From Niabella aurantiaca DSM 17617 (GTDB lineage: Bacteria; Bacteroidota; Bacteroidia; Chitinophagales; Chitinophagaceae), in assembly GCF_000374125.1 (NCBI RefSeq), contig NZ_KB893626.1, forward strand, positions 372,001 to 436,000: a stretch of 64,000 bases of DNA, written 5' to 3'. The notes below the pieces were generated by a model. That model was not told where the DNA came from, did no database searches, and worked only from the letters and a program-made list of their open reading frames with translations. Every line of letters begins with the position of its first letter. The stretch's first letter is position 1. The position numbers and the translations under genes were made by a program. Below, piece after piece: positions 18,098 to 26,908 of this stretch.

Positions 18098-20211
18098 TCC
18101 CTGAAAAAAAAAGGGCAGGCAGTCCTCTTATTGGAAAAGGTCTCTTGATCACGATCTTTTTATTGCTCTTCAATGTTGCTGAAGCAAAAAAGCAGCCCGT
18201 CAGGATCGCCTGCATTGGTAACTCGGTCACCTATGGGTGGGGGTTACAGGACCCCGGGACTACATCCTACCCCCCGCTGCTGCAGCAAATGCTGGGGGCA
18301 ACATATCTTGTAAAAAACTTTGGACATAGCGGAGCCACGGTGCTAAAGAACGGGCATAATCCTTATTATAAAAGCAAAGCGTTCATAGACATGCTCGCCT
18401 TCAGGCCGGATATAGCAGTGATCCATCTGGGCCTGAACGATACGGATCCCCGGAACTTTCCCCGTTATCGCGACGAGTTTACCCCCGATTATAACTGGTT
18501 GATCGATACGGTCAGAAAGGTAAACCCCGGTGTGCGGATCTTTATCTGCAGCTTAACGCCCGTGTTCACCGGGCACAGCAGGTTCCTGTCCAGCACCTTT
18601 GACTGGTACTGGAAATTACAGGACCAAATAAGGAATATTGCTGTAATCGATCAGTTGCCTCTTATTGACCTGTACGAAGCATTGCATGACCGGCCCGATA
18701 TTTTTACAGATGCCGCCACATTGCACCCCAATGAAACGGGTACGGCCATTATTGCCCGAACGGTGTATCAATACCTGACCGGAAATTTCGGAGGGCTGCA
18801 ATTGCCTCCGCTTTTTACCCCGAATATGGTATTGCAGCGGGAAGAGCCCATCCGGATCTGGGGTAGGGCTGATGCAGGCACTACGGTATCCGTAAAATTT
18901 ATGAACGCAGAACAGCGTATAGAAACCGGCTATGATGGTAAATGGCAGGTGACTTTTCCGGCGTCAAAAGCGGTGCGCTCGCCTCTGGAAATGGAGATCC
19001 GCAACGGGCAAAAAGCGATCCGGCTTCAAAACATCCTTATTGGAGACGTATGGCTGTGCTCGGGGCAATCCAATATGCACTTTCCATTGTCGCAAAGTAC
19101 AGGAGCCGATAGCCTTTTAAACAGCGCAGACGCGTCACTCCCGTTACGCCTGTTTAAATATGAACCGTTAGCGGAAACCGACAACCGCGCATGGACCCGC
19201 CGGGAATTGGCACGGGCGAACAGCCTGGATTTTTTTTCAGGCAGCTGGATGACCAGTGGTAAAGCGGCAGCATCCGGGTTTTCGGCCGTGGGCTATGTGT
19301 TTGGTTCGGAAATCATGCGCGAGGAAAAGGTTCCGGTGGGTCTGATAGAAATTGCTGTTGGCGGCTCACCGCTGATTTCCTGGGTAAGCCGGCATACTCT
19401 CGAATCGTTGCCATTGTTTGCACCGGCCTTTAAAAACTGGAGGCAGTCCGACTACCTGATGGAATGGTGCCGGGAGCGGGCGGAGGTCAATTTAAAGAAT
19501 GCAACCTCTGTATTTCAGCGGCACCCCTATGAGCCCGCCTTTAACTTCGAAGCGGCCATTGCAAAGCTGTTGCCCTTTTCTATTAAAGGTATTATCTGGT
19601 ACCAGGGGGAAAGTGATGCAGAGAACGCAGAATTGTATCAAAAGCTCTTCCCGGTTTTTGTGAACGACTGGCGTAAAAAATGGCAGAAGCCGCTTCCCTT
19701 TTATTATGTACAGCTTTCCAGCATTAACCGACCCTCCTGGAATTATTTCCGCGATGCTCAAAGAAAACTGTTGAATGACCTTGATCATTCCGGGATGGTT
19801 GTTACCAGCGATCTGGGAGATACCGCTGATGTACATTATAAGAACAAGGTCCCTGTGGGGCTGCGGCTGGCGCGGCTGGCTTTGAATAAAACCTATAATA
19901 AAAAGATTACCGCGTCGGGTCCGCTGCTTCTTTCCGTTAAAAAATACGGGGATAAAGCCGTGGTCCGTTTTGATGATGCAAAGAGGTTAAAAACCTTTGA
20001 CAATAAGCCATTGAGAGGATTTGAACTGGTAACGGATAAGGGAAGGTTCATGCCTGCGGAAGCACGGATAAAGAACAATAAGGTTCTCGTCCTGCTCCCT
20101 AAAGGCGTACCGGTCAAAAAGATAGCCTATGGCTGGGAACCTTTCACAAGGGCAAACCTGGTAAACAGCGATGCATTGCCTGCAAGCACATTTATTAAAT
20201 CAGTAAAATAA
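18091..20211 (+). CDS. nanS: Two-domain SGNH hydrolase plus sialate O-acetylesterase
   Basis: The 706-residue exported protein has a signal peptide, then an SGNH/GDSL domain at about residues 36-235: ACIGNSVTYGW with Ser45, HLGLNDTDP and DAATLHPNETG as later blocks. A sialate 9-O-acetylesterase domain follows from about residue 240, with LFTPNMVLQREEPIRIWG, GDVWLCSGQSNMHFPL (second Ser nucleophile) and IIWYQGESDAENAELY. It would strip O-acetyl groups from sialic acid so that sialidase and lyase can act. Such two-domain esterases are known from Tannerella and Bacteroides nan loci. Its ATG lies inside the end of the sialidase gene and it is followed after 6 bases by the epimerase, so all three are co-translated. 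Confidence 0.88.
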   Translation: MVIPEKKRAGSPLIGKGLLITIFLLLFNVAEAKKQPVRIACIGNSVTYGWGLQDPGTTSYPPLLQQMLGATYLVKNFGHSGATVLKNGHNPYYKSKAFIDMLAFRPDIAVIHLGLNDTDPRNFPRYRDEFTPDYNWLIDTVRKVNPGVRIFICSLTPVFTGHSRFLSSTFDWYWKLQDQIRNIAVIDQLPLIDLYEALHDRPDIFTDAATLHPNETGTAIIARTVYQYLTGNFGGLQLPPLFTPNMVLQREEPIRIWGRADAGTTVSVKFMNAEQRIETGYDGKWQVTFPASKAVRSPLEMEIRNGQKAIRLQNILIGDVWLCSGQSNMHFPLSQSTGADSLLNSADASLPLRLFKYEPLAETDNRAWTRRELARANSLDFFSGSWMTSGKAAASGFSAVGYVFGSEIMREEKVPVGLIEIAVGGSPLISWVSRHTLESLPLFAPAFKNWRQSDYLMEWCRERAEVNLKNATSVFQRHPYEPAFNFEAAIAKLLPFSIKGIIWYQGESDAENAELYQKLFPVFVNDWRKKWQKPLPFYYVQLSSINRPSWNYFRDAQRKLLNDLDHSGMVVTSDLGDTADVHYKNKVPVGLRLARLALNKTYNKKITASGPLLLSVKKYGDKAVVRFDDAKRLKTFDNKPLRGFELVTDKGRFMPAEARIKNNKVLVLLPKGVPVKKIAYGWEPFTRANLVNSDALPASTFIKSVK

Positions 20212-20217
20212 AAAATT

Positions 20218-21399
20218 GTGGATCAAAAAGAACGCATACAGCTTAAGAATTTTTACGAGTCTCAATTATTAAATGATACCATTCCGTTCTGGTTTCCCCG
20301 GAGTCTCGATAAAGAATACGGGGGCTATTTACTGATGCGCGATCAGGATGGCTCGTTACTGGATGATGATAAAGCGGTCTGGATCCAGGGGCGTACGGCA
20401 TGGCTGCTGGCCACCCTGTACAATACGGTTGAGCCCCGGGAGAAATGGCTGGAAGCGGCAAAAAGCGGCATCGATTTTTTGAGCAACTATTGTTTTGATA
20501 CGGACGGCCGGATGTTTTTTCATATGACGCGGGACGGGCGCCCCCTGAGAAAGCGGCGTTATTTTTTTTCAGAAACCTTTGCGGTCATTGCATTTGCTGC
20601 CTATGCCAAAGCCAGCGGCGACGAGCAGGCTGCTGCCCGGGCAAGGGAACTGTTTACCCAATGCATCCGGTATGCGGAGGGAGAAGCGCCGTTGACCCCC
20701 AAATTTACAGGCACCCGGCCGGCTAAAGGGATCGGCGTGCCCATGATCATGATCAACACCGCGCAGCAGTTGCGGGAAACGATCGGAGATCCCCGCTGCG
20801 ATGCATACATTGCTAAATGGATAAAGGAGATTGAACAGTATTTTGTAAAAGATGAGATACGTTGTGTAATGGAGCAGGTGGCTCCGGATGGCAGCATCAT
20901 TGACCATATCGACGGCCGCACGCTTAATCCCGGCCATGCCATTGAAGGCGCCTGGTTTATTTTACATGAAGCCCGGTACAGGAATAATGATCCGCAGCTG
21001 ATCGGCCTGGGTTGCCGGATGCTGGATTATATGTGGGAGCGCGGCTGGGACCAGGAAGAGGGAGGGATCCTTTATTTCCGGGACGTGTACCATAAGCCAG
21101 TGCAGGAATACTGGCAGGATATGAAGTTCTGGTGGCCCCAGAATGAAGCGATCATTGCCACTTTGCTGGCGCACCTGGTTACCGGCAACGAAAAGTATGC
21201 TTTATGGCACCGGCAGGTCCACGACTATGCGTACCGGCATTTTCATGATAAGGAAAACGGGGAATGGTTTGGATATTTGCATCGTAACGGAAGTATTGCC
21301 CAAAGGGCCAAAGGCAATCTTTTCAAAGGCCCGTTCCATCTGCCCCGCCAGGAGTGGTATTGCGCCCGGGTGTTAGGGGGCTACATCAAAACTCATTAA
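20218..21399 (+). CDS. nanE: N-acylglucosamine 2-epimerase
   Basis: The 393-residue protein is an (alpha/alpha)6-barrel epimerase of the AGE/renin-binding-protein family, with DDKAVWIQGRTAWLLATLYN, ETFAVIAFAAYAKASGD, LNPGHAIEGAWFILHEA and KFWWPQNEAIIATLLAH in family order. It interconverts N-acetylmannosamine and N-acetylglucosamine, the step after the lyase in Bacteroidota, in place of the ManNAc-6-P epimerase used by enterobacteria. The start is GTG at 20218, six bases after the esterase stop. It is the last gene of the operon. A GlcNAc kinase (RokA type) must be encoded elsewhere. Confidence 0.9.
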   Translation: MDQKERIQLKNFYESQLLNDTIPFWFPRSLDKEYGGYLLMRDQDGSLLDDDKAVWIQGRTAWLLATLYNTVEPREKWLEAAKSGIDFLSNYCFDTDGRMFFHMTRDGRPLRKRRYFFSETFAVIAFAAYAKASGDEQAAARARELFTQCIRYAEGEAPLTPKFTGTRPAKGIGVPMIMINTAQQLRETIGDPRCDAYIAKWIKEIEQYFVKDEIRCVMEQVAPDGSIIDHIDGRTLNPGHAIEGAWFILHEARYRNNDPQLIGLGCRMLDYMWERGWDQEEGGILYFRDVYHKPVQEYWQDMKFWWPQNEAIIATLLAHLVTGNEKYALWHRQVHDYAYRHFHDKENGEWFGYLHRNGSIAQRAKGNLFKGPFHLPRQEWYCARVLGGYIKTH

Positions 21400-21642
21400 A
21401 GGCAACACTTTGCCGCAGAGCGCATATGCGACCTCTTTTATCATCAGCAATGCCGCCTTTAAACGGATGGGCAAGCGCTGAAAAGATACGCTTATGTGGG
21501 ACAGGCTCTCAGATCGCTCCTTTTCTAGGAGGGCTGAAATACCTCCTGGAATTTATAAAAACATGATCGGCGTCTTTTTGGTTTGTAACAAGGCAACGGC
21601 TCATATAGGTTTTGCAAAACTATAGAATGGCAGTAATAAAAG

Positions 21643-21674
21643 TAACCATCTGGTGATAATTTAACAGATGGTTA
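21643..21674. repeat. Perfect 10-base inverted repeat upstream of TetR gene
   Basis: TAACCATCTG (21643-21652) and CAGATGGTTA (21665-21674) are exact inverted copies separated by 12 bases. The element lies 114 bases before the TetR start, in a 388-base stretch (21400-21787) that holds no gene. TetR proteins bind inverted repeats, so an autoregulatory operator is possible; a hairpin ending the nan operon is the alternative, but there is no T-run. The pairing is seen; its use is inferred. Confidence 0.5.
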
Positions 21675-21787
21675 TAAATTTGCTGAAAGTTTCCGGATTG
21701 TAGTGCAGGATGTCTTTATAGCTTTATTCGCTAAATTGCAAAAATATGCGATACTTAAAAGGGAGCATTTATAAATAGATACGTGAT

Positions 21788-22435
21788 ATGGCAAGGAGAG
21801 TTCATCAGGGATCGGTTTACAATAAAGAACGGACGAAGAAAAAGCTGATCGATGCCGTTGGCAGGATCCTTATAAGGGAAGGGTTTCAGAATATTAAGGT
21901 CAATAAGATTGCGGCGGTCTCGGGGCTCTCAAAAAAACTGATCTATAACTATTTTGGCGGACTGGAAGGGTTGATCAAGGCGTATCTGGAACAGGTGGAC
22001 TTTTGGAAAATAGAAGAACAAAAGCTTGACAATGGCGGAAAGTCTGCGCTCCCGGAAATCAGTAAAGATTTCATGTTTCAATTGCTCCGGGACGATTTTG
22101 AATATTTGTATGAATCTGCTGAAATGCAGAAGATCGTTTTGTGGGGGATCTCTGTAAAGAACAAGACCCTCAGGGAGCTCTCCGACGAACGGGAGGAGCT
22201 GGGAAAACGGGTTTTTGAAAAGGCGGACGCATTTTTTGAGAATTCGCAGGTCGATTTTAGAGCGACCGTCGCTATCCTGGTTTCATCGATCTATTATATG
22301 GTATTGCATGCCAAAACGAGCGGGAGCCGGATGTGTGGCATAGATGTGTCTACAAAAGAGGGAAAAGAGCGTGTGCTAAAGGCTTTGGAACGGCTGATCG
22401 GTCAAACCTACAAATATGCCGGATACGCCTTGTAG
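21788..22435 (+). CDS. TetR/AcrR-family transcriptional regulator
   Basis: The 215-residue protein has a TetR helix-turn-helix at residues about 12-60: KLIDAVGRILIREGFQNIKV then KIAAVSGLSKKLIYNYFGGL. The remaining 150 residues are helical and form the ligand/dimer domain, with no recognisable effector signature. No target gene is adjacent: the next intact gene downstream is a 56-residue membrane protein about 600 bases away, and upstream is the end of the nan operon. The missing partner and the decayed DNA that follows suggest that its original target has been lost. Confidence 0.88.
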   Translation: MARRVHQGSVYNKERTKKKLIDAVGRILIREGFQNIKVNKIAAVSGLSKKLIYNYFGGLEGLIKAYLEQVDFWKIEEQKLDNGGKSALPEISKDFMFQLLRDDFEYLYESAEMQKIVLWGISVKNKTLRELSDEREELGKRVFEKADAFFENSQVDFRATVAILVSSIYYMVLHAKTSGSRMCGIDVSTKEGKERVLKALERLIGQTYKYAGYAL

Positions 22436-22559
22436 TGCCAGGCTGAATTATTGCATGCATCCTTTTGAGCAACTCCGGATCGCGACCGGCAGGAAGGATC
22501 AGAAAATTTGAGCATTCGAATGATAAGGATATGCCAAGTTTTTGTATGGACAAAAAATA

Positions 22560-22649
22560 GTCCCCTGTGGAAACAGGGGACGCAACCAAAACTAACTGCT
22601 TATGAGAAAATTGACTAACTTAATTTATCCTAAAAAAATCTCCGCTTAA
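22560..22649 (+). other. Hairpin plus short leader frame, possible relic of a SusC gene start
   Basis: GTCCCCTG (22560-22567) and CAGGGGAC (22574-22581) form an 8-base stem with a 6-base loop. Twenty bases later an ATG at 22602 opens a 15-codon frame, MRKLTNLIYPKKISA, ended by TAA at 22647-22649. MRKLT-type starts are common in STN-containing SusC receptors of this family, so this may be what remains of a deleted receptor. A small leader peptide is the alternative. The surrounding 594 bases (22436-23029) contain no other gene that I can support. Confidence 0.35.
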
Positions 22650-23023
22650 ACCAAATCTGGAAAATTACAGGCGTAACGCTGCAACATGATAGTGGTCTAA
22701 AGGGATTAGTTATAATACAAGTATGATGCCAAACATGCATCGTCATGCGACCATTTTTGCGGCCCTCCCGGTTTAAGAAAACCGGTCTGTTATTTAGTAT
22801 TGTTCCTGCGTTTTCTATTTGTATTGCAAAATCGATGCAGCGCTGGTTCGGCGTCTTTTCCGGTTCCAGGGTTCATGTCCCCGGAAGAGGAGATTGTAAA
22901 TCAGATCCATGGAAATACTTCACTGGCAGCCAGGCTGGCAATGCGGCATTATATTTGGGTTGGGATAAATGAAAAAACCGGCTGTCCGTTTTTTTACAAA
23001 TGATTTTTTAACCCGTAAAATAG

Positions 23024-23200
<177 letters not shown>

Positions 23201-23263
23201 GTGGGTACCTCCTGTACCGGGTGGCGCCTTTTCCAACACGGGCTACAAACTGTGGAAAAATCT

Positions 23264-23288
23264 CCCCGGTCTTACCGGGGATTTTTTT
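23264..23288 (+). terminator. Rho-independent terminator
   Basis: CCCCGGT (23264-23270), a CTT loop and ACCGGGG (23274-23280) make a compact GC stem followed by A and a run of seven T. It ends the small membrane protein gene 64 bases upstream. Confidence 0.85.
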
Positions 23289-23522
23289 CTGTCGAAGCCT
23301 GCCGGAAAAAATAGCACGCCGCAGGCAAAGTCCTCCCTTAAAAGAGGGGTTACCTTCACAGCAAAGGAAAATTATTGACGCTGGTTTGTGTTTCCTCAAT
23401 AAAGCGGGTTGCACCGTACCCGGCGGGCATGAAAGTTAAGCCGGTGGGGTGTAGCCGGCCGTGTTGAGGTCGGACATCTGGTCACAGCGGAAGGCGCTTT
23501 TGGTATTAAAATATATAAAGCG

Positions 23523-24019
23523 ATGAACATTCTCGGTGTTGCGGCTCACCCGGACGATACGGAAATACTTTGCGCAGGTACGCGTATAAGATATGCACAG
23601 GAAGGGCACGGGTAACGATAGTTGTTTTTACAAACGGAAGCATAGGCTACCTGGTGATCAGGCCAGAGAAGATGGGCGCTATCGGGAAGACAGAAGCGCA
23701 GGCGACCGCGGATCTGATCGGGGCAAAACTGATTTGGCCAGATGTTGCTGAGGAGCAGGTTTTCCCGGACCGGGGGCACCGGGCCATTATGGTTGATGTA
23801 CTTCATGAAGCGGATCCGGACGTTATCTTTAAGAAGAAAATGCTGCTTTGTCATAAGAGCCAGTTCAGGGATATGAAGGATCAGGCAAATACCGATATGC
23901 TTGAACTGATTGAAACGCAGTCAAAGTTCAGGGGCCTGACGGCAGGCGGTAAATACACAGAAGGATTTAACCGGCCGGAAACCTGCCGGCGGGGATTAAC
24001 GCGGCGTATTTTGCCTTAA
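23523..24019 (+). pseudogene. PIG-L/LmbE-family deacetylase, frameshifted and internally deleted
   Basis: The ATG at 23523 gives MNILGVAAHPDDTEILCAGT, the zinc-binding start (AHPDD) of PIG-L sugar deacetylases. The frame stops at once after cac-ggg-taa near 23613. Adding one C would restore GHRVTIVVFTNG and join the long downstream frame, which continues with EAQATADLIGAKLIWPD and ADPDVIF. There the usual HHPDDYHPDH zinc block is missing: the sequence jumps straight to LLCHKSQF, MLELIETQSKFRGL and RRILP, the family C-terminus. So there is a one-base frameshift near 23613 and an internal deletion of roughly 60-80 codons near 23835. The product would lack its second metal ligand set. Confidence 0.85.
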
Positions 24020-24088
24020 CGGATCTGCTGTTTGCTTTACCGGGGTAGTAATTTGAAAGGCATTCCCCCGGTCTTAAAGTGATGTTTC

Positions 24089-24505
24089 TCATTTTCGCAT
24101 GGATAAGATGTAGCGGACCATTGTTTTTGCATTTTCAAGGGAAAGTTCCGGATGAGGGGTCATCACCGCAGCTCCCCAGCCTCCGCTGCCGCCGCGGATG
24201 ATCTTTTTTGAGAGGTAATCAATATACGCGTCATTTACAGGGTATCGTTTGGCGATATCTTTAAAAGCGGGGCCAACGGATCGCTTATCTTCCTTATGGC
24301 AGCTATGGCAATCGGAATAGCCTATTAATACCTCGCCTTTTTGGGCCGTTGTCAGCGGCACACTGTCACTTGGCCCCGGTATCGGTTTTATATAATCGAC
24401 CGGTTTTCTGATGGCTTGTTTTGGCTCATTGCCACAGCTCAATGCATATAGAATAATGAATGACAGGATACCGGCCGGAACCAGTAATTTTTTCTTCCCG
24501 GGCAT
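24089..24505 (-). CDS. Class I cytochrome c lipoprotein
   Basis: The 138-residue protein starts at 24505 (MPGKKKLLVPAG), with a lipobox Cys24 (YALSC) and one heme-binding site CHSCH at residues 66-70. Met115 (AAVMTPHPELS) is the likely axial ligand. GPAFKDIAKRY and the final helix (AKTMVRYILSM) fit the small mono-heme fold. It would sit on the periplasmic side as an electron carrier. A longer frame from 24571 exists, but its extra residues would spoil the signal peptide. No oxidase or dehydrogenase gene is adjacent, so its redox partner is unknown. Confidence 0.87.
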   Translation of the reverse strand: MPGKKKLLVPAGILSFIILYALSCGNEPKQAIRKPVDYIKPIPGPSDSVPLTTAQKGEVLIGYSDCHSCHKEDKRSVGPAFKDIAKRYPVNDAYIDYLSKKIIRGGSGGWGAAVMTPHPELSLENAKTMVRYILSMRK

Positions 24506-24640
24506 ATCAAATGTACTGCTGCGTTTAAAAATGATTGCGGGATTCGCGGGTGCTTTCTTTCTGCACGGCAAATCCTGACGAAAGATACTGCTTTTTCCAG
24601 GTAACTGGTTGATGGCGCTTCAAGGTAAGATCAGGCCGGA

Positions 24641-25009
24641 TCAATCTATGCAAACGAAAGCGAATGCAAGGATGGCCGGCAGGGCCTGTATGAAAAAGAT
24701 CTTTTTTGAGGCGGAGAGGGCGCCATAGACGCCGGCCAAGATCACGCACCCCAGGAAGAAGAGCGCGATATTCCGCTGCCATACAGGATCGGATACGAGC
24801 AGGCTCCAGATCAACCCGGCGGCCAGGAACCCGTTGTATAGCCCCTGGTTGGCCGCCAGCGACCGGGTAGGTTTAAAGAGCCCGGCGGGGAGCGTTCTGA
24901 AAACTTTTTTTCCGGTAGTTTCCCAGGCAAACATTTCGATGTATAAAATGGCCAGGTGCTCCACGGCTATCAGCGCAATAAAGATCGTTGCAATTATGGT
25001 CATATGCAT
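24641..25009 (-). CDS. DUF1304 family membrane protein
   Basis: The 122-residue protein has four hydrophobic helices and the DUF1304 hallmarks: EHLAILYIEMFAW in helix one, NQGLYNGFLAAGLIW in helix two and a Gly-Val-Tyr-Gly turn before the last helices. Members are small integral membrane proteins of unknown function found across bacteria. The ATG at 25009 has a second in-frame ATG two codons later. It is transcribed toward the cytochrome gene, with a 135-base gap between them. Confidence 0.85.
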   Translation of the reverse strand: MHMTIIATIFIALIAVEHLAILYIEMFAWETTGKKVFRTLPAGLFKPTRSLAANQGLYNGFLAAGLIWSLLVSDPVWQRNIALFFLGCVILAGVYGALSASKKIFFIQALPAILAFAFVCID

Positions 25010-25184
25010 TTGTTAAGCAGATTAAAGATACAACAATCATTGCCGGGAGCAAACAAGAGATAAACAGCAACCCGTGGTCCTGTTGCGTACCGGAGGCGCG
25101 CCGGACAGGGCCATTCTGCGCGGTGTTTTTTTTGGCGTAACATTTTGGTAAACCTGGCTTTACAGTCCGGTAACCTCGCCCCGG

Positions 25185-25192
25185 TACTTTTG
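25185..25192 (+). promoter_or_regulatory. Bacteroidota-type -7 element for the downstream lipoprotein gene
   Basis: TACTTTTG matches TAnnTTTG, 17 bases before the ATG at 25210. The -33 box is weak: TTTA at 25159-25162 is 22 bases away instead of TTTG at 19-21. Confidence 0.4.
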
Positions 25193-25209
25193 CGCAAATC
25201 GTATCAATT

Positions 25210-26745
25210 ATGAGGCATCAAATAACACTGCTTTTGGCTGTTCTGTTTGTAATAGCCGGTTGCGACCGTAACAATAACGACGTCGTCCCCGAAGAGATCA
25301 TCAACGAAGACCCTGCAACCTTTGCAGAAGTCGGTCAGCTTGATATCGGAGATGCGGGTGCGGCCGAGATCTCTGCTTATGATCCGGCAACGAAGCGCCT
25401 GTTTGTGGTGAACAACAGCGCCGGCGTTGAGAACGAAACGGCTGCAAATGTCATTGACGTGATTGATATCAGTAATCCTGCTGAACCAAAAAAGATCCAC
25501 TCTATCAGCCTGGCACCCTACGGCGGAGCGGTAAACAGCCTCAGCGTTTTTGCCGGTAAAGTGGCCGGGGCGATACAGGCCTCCACAAAAACAGATAATG
25601 GAAAAGTAGTGGTATTCAATACTTCAGATTATAAGGAAGTAAAATCGATAACCGTAGGCGCCCTGCCGGATATGATCACTTATACACCGGACGGGCAGTA
25701 TATACTTACCGCCAATGAAGGGGAACCCACCACGGAGGACTATTCGGTGGATCCGGAAGGCAGTATCTCTGTGATTGCCGTTAAGGAAAACTATGCCGTA
25801 ACTACCGTGAACTTTGCATCGTTTGCGGATAAGCGGGCCGCCCTGGAAGCGAAAGGATTCCGGGTCTTTGGCAAGACCAATGATTTTGTGAAGGACATTG
25901 AACCGGAGTATTTAACGGTTTCCTCCGATTCAAAAACGGCATGGATCACCCTTCAGGAAAATAATGCCATAGCAAAGATGAATATCGCTTCCAAAACCAT
26001 AACAGACATTTTTCCACTGGGCTTTAAGGATTACAATGTTACGGGCAATGAAATAGATGTAAGTGACGAGGATGGAAAGATGGAATTAAAGAACTGGCCG
26101 GTTAAAGGCGTGTATATGCCCGATGGTATTGCTGTAACCGAGGTAGGCGGTATCCCTTATTTATTTACTGCCAATGAAGGGGATGCCCGTGAATGGGGCG
26201 ACTTTGAAGAACCTGTGCGAATCAAGGATGTGCAGCTGGATGCCGCGGCCTTTCCGGGGGCGGATGCGCTTCAGGCAAAGGCGGTACTGGGCCGCCTGAA
26301 CATCACAAAGTTCCTGGGGGATAAGGATGGCGATGGTGATTATGACGAGCTGTATTCTTTCGGGGCCCGCTCCTTCAGTGTGTGGAACGGTATTACGGGT
26401 GCCCAGGTTTATGACAGCAAACGGGAGCTGGATGAAAAAGTGATGGAAGCCGGTGTGTATGATGATAAACGGAGCGATGATAAATCCATAGAGCCGGAAG
26501 GTATGGCCATTGGAAAAATAGGTACTACACCTGTTGCATTTGTAGGAATGGAGCGGGTGGATGCCGTTGCCGTTTACGATATCCGCAACCCACAGCAGCC
26601 GAAATTTTTACAGCTTCTGAAAACCGGGGATGCCCCGGAGGGTGTCATGATCATTCCGGCAAAAGACAGTCCAACAAAAAGATCATTGCTGGTAGTAAGC
26701 AGCGAAGACGACGGGGTGGTGAAATTGTTTAGTCCCGCCGGCTGA
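25210..26745 (+). CDS. Choice-of-anchor I family lipoprotein (beta-propeller)
   Basis: The 511-residue protein has a lipobox Cys18 (FVIAGC). Its propeller-like sequence matches the choice-of-anchor I family: AEISAYDPATKRLFVVNNS, VIDVIDISNPAEP, LPDMITYTPDGQYILTANEG, PDGIAVTEVGGIPYLFTANE and EPEGMAIGKIG. Members are exported and often described as phytase-like or alkaline-phosphatase-associated, but no catalytic role is established. The repeated TANEGE/TANEGD motifs could bind metal. It appears to be monocistronic, with a TAnnTTTG element 18 bases upstream. Confidence 0.87.
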   Translation: MRHQITLLLAVLFVIAGCDRNNNDVVPEEIINEDPATFAEVGQLDIGDAGAAEISAYDPATKRLFVVNNSAGVENETAANVIDVIDISNPAEPKKIHSISLAPYGGAVNSLSVFAGKVAGAIQASTKTDNGKVVVFNTSDYKEVKSITVGALPDMITYTPDGQYILTANEGEPTTEDYSVDPEGSISVIAVKENYAVTTVNFASFADKRAALEAKGFRVFGKTNDFVKDIEPEYLTVSSDSKTAWITLQENNAIAKMNIASKTITDIFPLGFKDYNVTGNEIDVSDEDGKMELKNWPVKGVYMPDGIAVTEVGGIPYLFTANEGDAREWGDFEEPVRIKDVQLDAAAFPGADALQAKAVLGRLNITKFLGDKDGDGDYDELYSFGARSFSVWNGITGAQVYDSKRELDEKVMEAGVYDDKRSDDKSIEPEGMAIGKIGTTPVAFVGMERVDAVAVYDIRNPQQPKFLQLLKTGDAPEGVMIIPAKDSPTKRSLLVVSSEDDGVVKLFSPAG

Positions 26746-26908
26746 TAAAGCGGGTACGATCGCAGATACGGATGACATACTTCCCGGCCTAAAAATAAAT
26801 AGTTATTTTTACCGTTATATTTTTAGATCAACGACAGCATGCATCTGTATTTAGCGCTATAAATGCAGGATGTGTTCCTTTTAATCATCTTGACCCTCTA
26901 TTCGTTCT

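Noticed and set aside
22745-23003. Two overlapping plus-strand frames before the small membrane protein, one reading MSPEEEIVNQIHGNTSLAAR
   Set aside because: The segment looks protein-like, but I cannot place it in a family and no start or full domain is visible; it may be another relic.
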